A DNA stretch of 64,000 nt from Sphagnum compactum (Eukaryota; Bryophyta; Sphagnopsida; Sphagnales), in the NCBI GenBank assembly GCA_965153455.1, contig OZ234498.1:14880001-14944000 (forward strand), in the 5' to 3' direction. Shown in pieces: positions 36,501 to 48,689 of this stretch. The notes under the pieces are model-generated. The model was not told the DNA's origin. It searched no databases and saw only the letters and a program-made list of their open reading frames with translations. A program made the position numbers and the translations under genes. Position 1 is the stretch's first letter; every line of letters starts with the position of its first letter.

Positions 36501-39500
36501 TCTAGTGCGTTGAAATTTAGCCACCTTACTGTGCTTTCACCCAAAGCTTTTTCTTCTTTGCACAACACAAACACTTTTTTCTTCATTTTTTTTTTCTTTT
36601 TTATCTTCGTTGTCTTCCTTTTCCTTATGATCCTTAACAACAACAACTGTTTGTTGTGTTTTTCTTCATAGAACAGTTTCGCCCTCTTTTTATTGGTGCA
36701 ACAAACTACTTCGAACTTCTTGATTACGTAGAGAGACTTTTCAAGTGGAGCGGAAATTTTTTTCTCCCTCCATTTACCCTTTCTTTTCTTGTTATTCCTT
36801 TCTTATTTTGTTTTCTTTATTTTATATTTCTTGTTGTTTTATCTCATCATTTTGTTTTTTTTTCTTTCGTAGGTTTTTTTTTTTTTTTTTTTTTTACATT
36901 CTTGTGTAGCATTCTTTCCCAACAATCATTAGTTTGCAACAATTTTCCCTCTTCCAATTGTTAGTGATGTTACTTGCGTTGTAACCCCTTCCAATCTGAG
37001 GTTGATTTTTGTAGTAGCATCTTGAGTTTCTGATTTGAGTTCAATTCGTATAGTAACATCTTAAGTTTTAGATCCCATGTTGGTTCCTGTAGCAATATTT
37101 TTAGTTTTTGATCCTAGGTTGGTTCATGCAGTAGCTTATGTTACGGTGACACCATAAGTGGGAACATCAACAACTCTAGCAACATTTTGAGTTTTTTTGG
37201 CATACCAAAAATATTGACATTTTTAGCTTTTTCTTGATGTCTGATTTCTACAAATTTATTTTGATCTTCCATATTTTCATTGCATTTTGATCTTCATTGA
37301 CATTTTTTTAATTAATTAGTTTATACATCCAACTTCACTTGTTTTAGACCTTTGAGATGGTTTCAAAGCTTCTTCATTTGAATTTTTTCATTTGCCATTT
37401 TTTTTTGTAATGAATACAAATTTCATTTCTTTCTTTCTTTTTTCAAATTTTGATTATTTAATTGAATTTTCAAAACTCCATTATAGTAACATAGAAATAA
37501 ATTATTTATTTGAAAATTTGAAAGTTATGAGATTGAGGTTGGAAAATAAATAGTAAAAAGAAAATAAATATAATATAATATAAGTAAAAGAAATAAACAC
37601 TTAAAGAATATTTAAAGAAAAAGTATGGAAGTGTAACTTCCAAAATTTGGAAGGCCCAATGTTAATTTGGCCTGAGCTTTCTAGATTTTGGAAGTTACAC
37701 CTCCAAAAGCTAAGGAGCTATCCAAAAATACAAAGAAAACATATGGGTGTAGTCACACTAATGCGTACACAAGCAGTTGTAACCATTGTTTGATTTTGTG
37801 TATCTAACATTTTAGAAAAAAATAAAAAACTCCAAATGGAATTGCTTTCACATAATGTTATTTTCAATGTATCCATATATATAATTTAAAACCTTGAAAT
37901 CAATCTAATGAATGAAAAATACCCAAAAGCATTTTGAAAACATTATAACCAGCGCTTTTAAGCAATAAAAGGATTTGTAAATGGACTTGAATTTTCTTGA
38001 CAATGACATTTTTAGCAAATTTTTTATGTAAACCATAATATAATAATGTGATGAAAATATTAAAGATTTTAAAATATTTTCTTAAAAATTTTGTCCAAAA
38101 TGTTCCAAGAATATTTTAGAATAAACACCCAATAAGCAATCACCCAAGGGGGCATGTGTGGTTCATAATATCCCATTTGCACCCATCTTGCCAATTTTTT
38201 ACGATGGGAAAAAACCCCAAAGTTTTTAATAATAACAACATTTTTTGGAGTAATAATTTAAGGGTGGGGCAGGCATTATACATGTAGTTTTTACTTTTGG
38301 TACATGTCTCAAAAATGCAACTTTTATGAAAAGAACACAAGGTTTAGATATGTAGTTGATTCGGTGGTACATTGCTAGCAAAAGATAGAAAAATCAGCTT
38401 TTGGGCTACGTGTAGGTAGGTAGAATTGTATCCAATTTGGAACTAGCCTCATCGAAGGATTTCTTTAAAAAACTTAGAATCAAGGGTCTTGAAATTTGAA
38501 GAATTGGGTTTAAAATTGAATTCAATGTTTTATCATATTAAAAAAATTCTTGAACTAAAACCATAGGTTCTTTCAAATTTTAAAAAAAGTTAAAAGTTGT
38601 GCTAGAGTTTCTTTTGGAAAATAAGAATCGTCCAACAGTAGTAAGAACCATTAATTCTAGTTCTGGTTCATAAGAACTAAACTAGAATTGGTTTTGATTT
38701 TTGGAATTGGAAAATAAATTAAAATTTTATTTTCTTAAAGAACTAGACCTGAAACCATATTCCCAATTCTATTATGCGTGGAACCATAACCAAAACTAAG
38801 ATTTTTGATTGGGGGGTTAACTAGTAATTACTTTAATGTTAGTCCTAACCTAGGTTAATAAGAACTAGACTACATCTAGGTTTGATTTTCAAAACTAAAA
38901 CCAACAATTGGACCTAGGAAAGGATTTTCAATTTCATTGCTGGGTGGAATTAGCATTGCAATTGAAGGTTCTTCATAAAAATAAATAATTCCCCAACACT
39001 GGTTGCTAGCCTCAGCATTTTAATGTATGCTGATGGGACATGAAACCCCTAGATGTCTCAATTTGGGTGTCCAAAGTAAAAACTAGGTTCATAATTGGGG
39101 GCTAAAATGTTAAGGGGACCTCTTTGGTTGGCTCTAACAATGTTCAATAGCATTAGTGACACACCAACTCCAAGAACACTCAACAATATCAAGCAACACA
39201 TTGAAGGAGTTTTCTTGGCATAGTTTTGTCTGCTCAATTCCAATGAGTCGAATGCTTTTTTAATCCTCCAAGTAACCAATTTAGATTGGTTACTAAATTA
39301 GAGGAGCATTAGCAGGGATCAATGACATGTCTCGTACAAAACTTGGTCCAATTTTGGCGAGTTTTTTCTTAGATGAGTGATGTATAAGGACTTGAGCTTT
39401 AGTATTGAATTGAGGAGTCCCACTCTTTAAAATAAAAACATATAGGGAGTATGCAAATAGTTGTTAACTTTGTTCTTTGATATGGTCTTCATTTTAATAA

Positions 39501-42500
39501 GTAATATTCCTTTGTTATCTTAACAAAAGTAACCTTATTGGTAGCTTTCATATTTTGGATGTCTTAAAAATTTTACTTTTTTTCTTTGCTTTGGATGATT
39601 AGCCAATGAATGAAACTTGTCACCAAAAAAAAAGATTTGAACATCCAATGCACCCACAACTATTTGATTAAAACAATAAGCACCCAATATTGACATCAAA
39701 TATTTTTAGCACACCCAAAGTGATTCTTTTTTGTGATGATGGGCGAGCCTCTTTGATTGACCCAACCAATAATAATAATCATCACATTCCATAAATACCC
39801 CTAAATTAGAAATCTATGTAGCCTTGCCCTATGGTCTAGTTATATAAAAGGTTGCCAAAAGTGATGTCCTTGGGGATGTTTTTGCACAACTTGGAACTCC
39901 TCTTAACATCCCTATCAAAAAAATTTAAAAACATTTACCTAAATTTACCTTCTTCATATGGGCAAAGCTTTAGACTTATTTAATGTGCATTATCTCTTTC
40001 CAATACTACAAAAATATGTTTTTTAATTGAAATTTTTAGTAAAAAGATACCCAAAATAAAAAGCATAAAAAAAAACCTTGTCAATTTGATAAGTTGATTT
40101 AGACGCACTATTGTGACTAGGGTGGTCATTTTTACTAATAAAATAGGAGACTATTTGATTAATCATTTTGACCAGCAAATAAAAAACCATTTGACTGGTT
40201 GAATTTCTACTTAAATTTAAACCATTTGTTATAATTATTAAATATACATACATATAAAGCAAGGTAGTTTGTTTTGTTTTGTTTGTCACACTAAAATCTC
40301 CCAAGTCATAAATCCCCTTAACTTATCAGGCATATAGAATAATCCCCTTTAACCCCTTGTATGGGTACCATTTGTGTATTAATCTATGTCAAGCAACTTG
40401 TGCTACTAACAATATCTTATTGTTCAATATATTTTGGAACCATTACAACAATCTCTTAGCAATCATAGCATGGAACAATAAAGGATAAAGTGGATTTGAA
40501 ATTATGTAATATGCAAAAATAACAATATTTCATATATATTATCACATTTTATTCCATGTACAACATTGTTTCGATTATATACAAATGTGAAACATAATGT
40601 AATGCAAACTTCAAAAAATAACGTCATAATCATATTTTAAAATTTTCACATGTTCAACTAATTGCAATTAATGATATGTCCTTCATGCAACCAAAAATAT
40701 GTGACCAAAAAACTTGCAAGTGACTAGAAATAGAAAACCTGTAATCAAAAGTACTATATATGTGAGCCAAAATATTAAGCATGGAAGAAAAAAGATATGA
40801 CCAAAAATAAAATACATGCAATTGAAAATATATATAATTTATTTTTCTGACATGTTAAACATTTTTTGTGTATTCTAAAATAAATTTGGTCACACTTTTT
40901 TATTCCATGTTATGGTTTTCAATCTGTTGTATAAGGATTATTGAAAATACAAAACATGGGATTAAAAATATTGTACGTGCAACTGCATAATATAATATTT
41001 GCAACCAATGAATTATTGACAAAAGTCATGATTGGGAATTAATAAACTATTTCATCTTTGTTCACATGTAAAGCATTGTCAATGGACAATTTTTTGACTC
41101 TTGTTACTATTATTCTTGTAGTTTGCATTTTCAACTACCCTATATTTTTCAATTGCTTGGAGGAAGATTTGGACACAATTCCATTTCAGTCATGGATTGG
41201 GTTTCAATGTAGCACATAATGATAAGCAACCCAATCATACAACTCAATTCAAGAAATATTGTGAATAGAAAAGAGGTGGCAATGGAATAGTAATATTGTA
41301 TCAGTGTGAACACACATAAGTTTTAAGGTTCAATTTGTCATTATCTATTTTTGTGTAGAGATGGCGAAAGGTGTTTCATCGTTGTATGTTTTCCTAAATT
41401 GTCCATTGTCACAAGGGACTTCATGAGGGCATGTGAGGGAAAGGAGGTTTGTTCTATTATTTGTGTGTAATGCAAGACTCATCTCGAATCTTGATGAAGC
41501 TATTGATGGTGGAAGATGGAGCTACATTTATGAAATTATTGGTGGAACTTAAAAATGGAATCTATAACTTGGGTCTATATGAACATATATATGCCCATGC
41601 AAAACCGCTACAAGCATCTGACCAGAAGTCATATTCTGGTTGGACATAAGGAATGGGGATTGACGTTCTGGGAAACTGAAACATAGAACCTGAGTTGATG
41701 CATTGCATTGTAGAGGTTGGGTTTAGCAGTTCAAATGATGGAATGAATAATGAGAGATCTTATCTCTAGCTAGACTTCAAAAAAGCATGATTTGTTATAT
41801 TTCTCTGGTGGGAATATATATAAGCGTATTAGGATGGTTGATAGCTGTAGAATGATGCTTAACTTGTGTATTCTGGGAATTAATGCAACAAACTCGGAAC
41901 TTGCTTTATCCTGAGTTTGGATTTAAGGTCAGGGGATTTGTGTTTATTGTTGGAAGTTGCTATTTCTTGAATCTGGCTATACGAAAAGGGATTTAGGTTT
42001 TCTGTTGGAATATAGTGTATAGACTGTATATTTGTGGCAGTTTTGGGTGGTGCTTTTTTGGTTACAATACAACTATTGGCATACACAAATTCGTTCTTAC
42101 CAGTTTCAACCTTGAAAAACTTAGACTCTGCATTGTTTGAAATGAGAAAGTTTAAGTGAATGAATATCAACATTCATTGAGCTACAACGAGATTAAGATT
42201 TCCCTTTATGAGGTTTGTTCTAGACTATCGTGATAACTTATTATACAAGTGTAAGCCGATCCCAATTATAAGGAATGTTTTTTTTAAATTATTTATGTGT
42301 GTGTGAACTTGGTTAGAGTTCATATGCAAAGTAATCAGTAGTGGAATCTTTTTGTGATATGTAGTTGAAAAATCAGTTCAACATAGAGATGGTGAAGCTA
42401 AATATCACGGGAAGCTCATTGCAAAACCATGTTATAGAAGTAAGTACAACAACAATGACCTGTCTTAAACATGTATTTTTGTCATGCAATGTAAGATTTG

Positions 42501-42830
42501 GAAAATGTTGAAAAATACCCACTACAACAGTTGTCCAATTTACAAATATTGCAAAAAAAAAGACCATTCAGCAAGGTACAAACAAATGTCAAGTGCGGGC
42601 AGTGACATCTTTTTAGAATTTGTCTAAATAGTTAAAAATCTAACTAGTTAAAAAAATGCTACCAAACTAAAATCAGAGTCCAAACATGATGGGAAAAAAT
42701 CATTTTTTTGGGTTGGAAATTTAATGATTTTTTAGGGGAAAAACAGGAATATTGTGACAATATATTGTAGTGTACAAAATATACGTACAATGGGCCCTCC
42801 CCTTCCTATAGTGAGAGTGTCAGTTTTTGC
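33501..42830. other. AT-rich DNA, no gene recognised; low-complexity tracts
   Basis: About 9.3 kb was read on both strands. It contains a T-run of more than 20 at about 36869-36893 inside a T/C-rich tract (36540-36900) and a degenerate agaactaga/ggttttgatt tract at about 38630-38930. Open frames stay near 60-107 codons and are unrecognised. Confidence 0.45.
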
Positions 42831-42839
42831 CTGGGGTAT

Positions 42840-43120
42840 TGCCCTGTAATTGGCAGCACATTACCCTATCTTCTAGAAATATAGAAAATGAGGTTCAGCA
42901 TACCATAGTTCATGGGCAACTTCAACATATGTATATTGAATAGTTAATTAATTTTAAAGATACCATGTCAAAATATACAATACTCCACAATATTTCAAAA
43001 TACCCATATTTTCCTTCACAATATTTTTTTTTTTGTGAAAACTTGTATATTTTGAAAATTTTGACATTTCTACAAATAAAATAGTTTGTGTCCTAGCTGC
43101 CCATGTACTACAGTACTAGG
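42840..43120 (+). repeat. Dispersed AT-rich repeat, copy B
   Basis: Matches 23990-24250 in direct orientation: catgggcaacttcaacatat, ttgaatagttaattaa, attttccttcac, and a final taaaatagtttgtg. Confidence 0.6.
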
Positions 43121-43689
43121 TGATTTGGTTTGCAACTTTTTAATACTCACACAGTTAGTATGCACCCCAGTATAAAACCAAGACCAAAAAATACCTTGGA
43201 GGAGGTCCACAGGGTGTTACCCTACAACTGTACATGTCCCATCTTCCAAAAGTGGAATAACACATGTCATTAGATGGAAACATCTGTCCATCCAACAGAT
43301 CTCAAAACCCATCCAAATGTGACCACTCATCCTATGCATGGTGTAACCAAGACCATACAATGACATAACAAATTCCAAACTATAAAACTATAACTTGTCA
43401 CCATATATCTTGAACTTGTCACCCGGTGTATATTATGTAAGAAAGTTGTCAAGGAAAACACGAAACACTACATTGCAACATGAGGTCTTTGCCTTAAAAA
43501 GCAAACCAAAACAAAAAGGTGTAGAAGAAGAAGGTTCTATTGTCAAGGCCCGGGCCTCTTCAGCTTAAAGTACAAGGAATCATTGACAAAGAAACTGGCC
43601 TGAACTGATCTTAGAAAAACAGTGATATCCGTCAAACACTGGTACATGCCAGTGTTTGGTGGTCATTAGACACATGAATGGTCGCCCAC

Positions 43690-45960
43690 CCACGGTTATC
43701 AGGGTGGTTCTTAGATTTCACAACCTTTTCTCAAAAAATCAAATAACAGGTTATGTATCTATCCACAGTTTTCAAAAGGTTGAAAAATCGGATAACTGGG
43801 CATAGAGAACAGCTAGTTCTTAATTGGTTCTTTCATGAAAACCATTGGCTTTTAAGGATTCTGAAATAACCGGGACTGGTGGTTCTTTGATTCTGATTCT
43901 TTTCAAAGAATCAAAAATGACGGTTCTCTGAATGTGAAATATTTTAAGAACTGGAACCAGCTGTTCTTTAAAAATTCAAATAACCAGCCAATACGGGTAC
44001 AAATCAGTGTTGGCTGGTTATTGAATTTTGACCCAGTTATGAAGTCAATTATAATAACCTACCAGCTGGTTCTTGATTTTTTTAATAACTGGTTAAATCA
44101 ATAACTGACTGGTATTGAATTTTCAGAATTTAATAACCTACCTGGATGACCTGATTATCACCAAGGCAGGTTATCAATCTTTAAATACTAATTTAAACAG
44201 AAAGAACATCAAATTTTCTTTCAAAAAACCCTAGAACCGGTGCATAACCAACAGGTTAACCAGTGGTTATTTGATAACCTATCCTTATGCATAACCAATG
44301 ATTATTACCCAAAAAATTCTCATAACCTCCCTAAAAAAAAAGCAAAAACTGGTCAACACTGGTACATATCAGAACAGCAGGCTCTGCCCTACATGTTTGA
44401 AACAATATGCCCTGGGATATTCCACATCCCATCCAACCAGTGTAAAAAGACCTCAAGAAAACTGTACAAGAACATAAACCCTCCAGTGTAAAAAGACCTC
44501 AAGAAAACTGTACAAGAACATAAACCCTCCAGTGTGAAACCAGATAAATTATTGCATTTTGGCGGAGTTCGACAGTCCCTGCCCCCACATGCCCAACAAA
44601 CGCTGGCTGGAAAGTTGATAGCATAACCTATAAAAGCCCGTGGTTACCAATCAAGTATCCCGAACAAGAGACAATATTTGGTCTGGAAGATTGTGAACAT
44701 TGTAAAGCAAACAGGGAGGAATTGCTGGGGCTCACGGATATCATCATAAAGATTGAGTTCTAGAGTTGGGTTGTTGAGTACAGAAAGATGGCTACTACTC
44801 AGCGTGTTTCCGAATTTCAACGAATTGCTGAGAAACTGGCTTCACACCACTTCCACATAGCAACTTGGAAGACCATGCACACTCATTTTACCCTCATAGT
44901 AACCAGAGTCGGGCAGTTCTTTGATTGCATTATAAACTCTGGTTCCACGTTTTAGAAAACTTTAGGAATAAAGTAACTGTCGGTTCTGGGTTTTTGAATT
45001 TTTTCATAATAAAATAATTGTCAGTTCCAAGCTGTTGAAAACTTTCAAAGAAAAGATGACTTTCCTCAAAGAACTGGCAGTTCAGGGTAGGTTCTTCGAC
45101 TGGTTCTTTGATTTTTTTTTTGAGAACTATCATCCCTGTGGAAACCAATTTTTTTTGGTGTGATGAGAACCACTTTTCAAGGGTCCATAAAAAAAAAAAA
45201 ACTGCCCAACACCAATGGTTATTAAACAAATGAAAAAACCCGCCCAACCCTGGTAGTGGGTGGTGATTTGGCAGGGTGGTGGAGCTGCAAGATTTTTTGC
45301 TTTGTCTGAATTCAGCCAAAAAGTCTTCACACACAGTGGGAGATCCAGTGGTGCAAAAACAATAAAAAGCTGAAATGTGAACAGTTAAGGTAAGGAAACA
45401 TCATCCTCATGGGAACAAACTTGAAAGGAGACAAGGGGTGGGTGCTCTAAGTCCTTCACAATTCCCTGCCTAGATACATACAGACACTGTGTGGTTTGTG
45501 CAGAAATGACAAAATTTCAAGCCACATAAAGAATTGTTGTGAATGCATGTGTTTGGTTGGCATTGTGAAGGTTAGGTGAGAGACTTTGAAACTAGACCAA
45601 AGTGCTGCAGCTGAACTTTGCTAGCTGTCTACAAAGGTGTCTTTGTACTTGACTGATAAACCACAGTATTAGATACTCAAGAGTGTATCTGGAATTTGTA
45701 GTGAAATCTTCTGAGCTTCTGTCAGAGCAAAATTTGTAGCAGTCCCCACCAGTGTTGGGCAGTTCTCACTTTTTTGTGAGAATCTTGGGTTTCAGTTCTT
45801 AAGACCATTTCAAAGAACCCCCCAAAAAAAAAAGTTTAGAAAACTGTTCAGGGTTTTAGAACTTGAAGAAAATAATATCCAGTAGGTTTTGAGTTGAGCC
45901 AGTTCTCATAAGTCTTGAACTGATGATTTTCAAAGATGGTTCTCACAACCTGGTTGACAA
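43690..45960. repeat. Quasi-palindromic ggttctt/aaccagtt low-complexity domain
   Basis: Across about 2.3 kb, short words such as ggttctt, aagaactgg, aataacc, ggttatt and aaccagt recur irregularly on both strands, so many local hairpins can form. A clean 46-bp tandem duplication lies inside. The 134-codon minus ORF at 44930-45334 lies in this tract and is not considered a gene. Confidence 0.6.
44437..44528. repeat. 46-bp perfect tandem duplication
   Basis: The unit ccagtgtaaaaagacctcaa and onward starts at 44437 and 44483, and its first bases recur at 44529. I see no differences between the two units, so the duplication is recent. Confidence 0.92.
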
Positions 45961-46065
45961 AAAAAATTACTAATTTTTTAAATTCAAAAAACTAAAATCA
46001 AAATCACTCGCAAAAGCATGATGAAAATCCATAAATTCAAGTTTTTTTAATTTAAAATTTCATTT

Positions 46066-46615
46066 CATTCAAATTCATTTTCAAATTTTTCTAACTCCTT
46101 TTCAAATTGTTCATTTGTTTCAATAAACTCTACTAGATTGCAATTGCAACAAGATTTATAACCAACTCTTGGGTCATTTTATGTCAATTCTTGCTAAAAT
46201 GTAAACATCCTAAGGTTGATGAGTGTGCTAGCTAAAGAAAAAATTCTTTCAATCTTTATTTGTGATCCAATAACCCCCAGCATCTACCAAGCAAGAAAAC
46301 CAATAGTGGGGAAAATGGATTCATGTTTTGGCCACCATTTGAAAGGACACTTAATCTTTTTAACATTCATTTGAAATATCTTAAAAATTAACAATTCCCC
46401 ATTAATAGTTCTTTGGCTGGTTCACTTATGCTGGTAATCATTTCAAACATATCCAAGCTAAAATCTTCATCAACTTTTTGATTTGCAAATCCAATTTCAC
46501 AATTTGTTACATGATGTAAGTGATGATAACACTTCAAAAGCATAGGATGTAAGGTTTATTGTCATACTTTTCAACAATTGAAATGTCAAGTGCTCACAAC
46601 TAACAAATGTAAACA
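46066..46615 (-). pseudogene. hAT transposase C-terminal relic
   Basis: The minus strand, from about 46400 down to 46066, reads as the hAT dimerisation region: CPFKWWPKHES, then FPTIGFLAW, a TAG stop, then MLGVIGSQIKIERIFSLAS, INLR and later NDPRVG, ending in an acidic tail and a TGA. The W-W, FP...LA and ER.FS.A signatures are classic for this domain. Weaker pieces (DEDFSLDMFEMI, SEPAKELL) extend the relic in another frame to about 46615, where an LTR begins. In-frame stops make it non-functional. Catalytic parts of the transposase are absent, perhaps removed or displaced by the LTR insertion. Confidence 0.82.
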
Positions 46616-47152
46616 TGCATTAAGGCCACCCAGTGAAGTACCGGGTTTGAAAGGAATAAAACAAAGGAATAGAATATAAATTTTTCTTACTCTTCTTAGG
46701 TAAGCAAAAAAGCTTTGATACAAAAAAGGATTGTCAAACCTTAGTAGGACAACCTCATAAACTTCCTACATAAACAAACCTAAAGCAAAAATGCAAGGAA
46801 GAATACTTGCATATAAAAAATCAAAATACTCCAAACATACAAAGGAAAAAACACATATAATTCTACGTACAAATGTATGGCAAGAAAAAAATAATTTTAC
46901 TCCAAAAAATATTCTTTTGTACAATCCGCAAAGGGATAGAGCCTTAAGTACCTCTAAGAAAGAAAGTCAGAAATGATGGAACAAGAAGTTAACCTAATCC
47001 CAAAAAAATCATCCTAAATATACACAATCTAAAACCAATACTAAAAATCAGTTTCGGTAAAAAGGTTTTTAGTAGAGGAAATTTGGTAGGGAAAATTCGG
47101 TTTTGGTAAAATTCCAATAAAGTACCGATTTTGATAAAATTTACCTTCAACA
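46616..47152 (-). mobile_element. LTR of a minus-strand retroelement, probably a 3' LTR
   Basis: On the minus strand the block begins TGTTGAAGG (from 47152) and ends TTAATGCA (46616). Just outside 47152 the minus strand carries aaagggggatga, a purine-rich tract where a polypurine tract is expected, so internal sequence lies to the right. The first ~120 bp on the plus side resemble 62782-62899 next to the Ty3-type gag relic (shared gaactac/gaagtac, tttgaaagg, taaacaaaagaata, taagcaaaaa). The left boundary abuts hAT coding sequence. The length of 537 bp rests on TG/CA ends only. Confidence 0.6.
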
Positions 47153-48680
47153 TCATCCCCCTTTGTGATCAGGATTACGTCCTCGTAATTACAGTATTTA
47201 CACTAGAGTTGTACTCTATTACGCAGTGGAAGTGACTTATGATGCTCAAATGTACCTTATGGTACTAACATTTGTATGGTTTTTTTGGCCAGTTTTTGGA
47301 CAAGTTATATATTGAGGGCACTTGTAGAGTTGAAAGTAGATTTTTCTCAAATCTCTAGCCAGACCCTTACAAGGTTGTGAAATATGTGCAATTTGGAATT
47401 ATCAGTCATCTAATTGCAAATGACCCTAAAGGTCTCCAATAGGTTTTGTAAAGTTTTTTTATGCACATTTTTTGTTGGAGGTCTTGGTTTGGGTTTTACT
47501 AGTAAAAAACTTATGGATCATAGTTGCATATATAAAAGCACCTAATATTTGTAAGTCTTGACAATTATATTCTAAGGAGATGTTGACAATTGAAATAATA
47601 AAAATCTATGGCATTTAGCAAAGATTTTGTTGTGTTATTAATGTTTTTGGTTTAGGGTTGTTGGTTTATTTACTAGTTTATCTACTGTTAGTATTTTTGG
47701 TTTAAGGTTGATGGTTGTTGGTTACAATTTTCATTATAACAATATGGATTTTTGTACAAAAATCAATTTCATTACTGAATCAATTCAGAGATTCACAATG
47801 AATATATAGATATCTAAAATTTCAAGGCATTTCTAATGAAATCACAAACGTTAGCTCCAAAAGAACACTAACTATGTATAAATCCTTTGTGGCATGAAAA
47901 TAATAACTAAAAGAGCATGTTATTTCAGTATGTGTTGAATAAACCTATTTGTTGTGTATACATGTTATAATGTATACAAACATTATACTTAACATATATA
48001 ATGTATAATGCATAACATATATAATGTTATAATGTATATTTCAGTTATTCTTTAGTATGTATGTATGTTTTAGTATTTGTGTGACTCAACTCAATGTTTG
48101 GAAAGTGAGTGGTACATTGATTTTGCCCTAGATATGTAAGACATCAATCACATATGACATTCTAGTCACCATTATACCCTATCTAATAAAAGTATCTAAC
48201 CACACAACTATCTTCTAGTTTTTTACAAGTCAACCATGTCCATTTTGATAGCAAATCACCAAGTTGTCAACACAAAGTTTTCCCAAAGGTTTAAACTATA
48301 ACATTTTGCATAATTTCGACCTTTTCACATAAACATGTATAACATTGATTTTGATTCATTAGTATTCCTAGACACCCATTGCCACAAAACCAAATCATGC
48401 AACAACTTCCCAAACGTCCATGCCACCTTCATTCACCAACATTCTAATGCACACATAACTTTGCAATTTTGCCAAAAAAATATAAGGATAGTAGGTTTGA
48501 CAATTTGAAAATTTGGACACAAATATTGTTTTCTTTCACATACAATGTTTGATACACCTTCTACCAAAATTTGGTGTCACCAAACCTCCATTGTTGGGTA
48601 GGGGATCCATGTACAATAGTTTTGTAAACAACAAGAAACAAAAAAGTCAATAGTGAAAACACTTATAACAGCTCAAGTTC
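47153..48680. other. Probable short internal retroelement remnant, then AT-rich DNA
   Basis: The first ~100 bp may be the internal 3' end of the element whose LTR precedes it. Beyond that I see no protein. A tatataatgtataatg-type run lies at about 47940-48050, and ggtttagggttg/ggtttaaggttg repeats lie near 47650 and 47700. Confidence 0.45.
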
Positions 48681-48689
48681 CATTGAAAT

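Noticed and set aside
44930-45334. 134-codon minus-strand open frame
   Set aside because: It lies in the quasi-palindromic low-complexity domain and has no recognisable domain.
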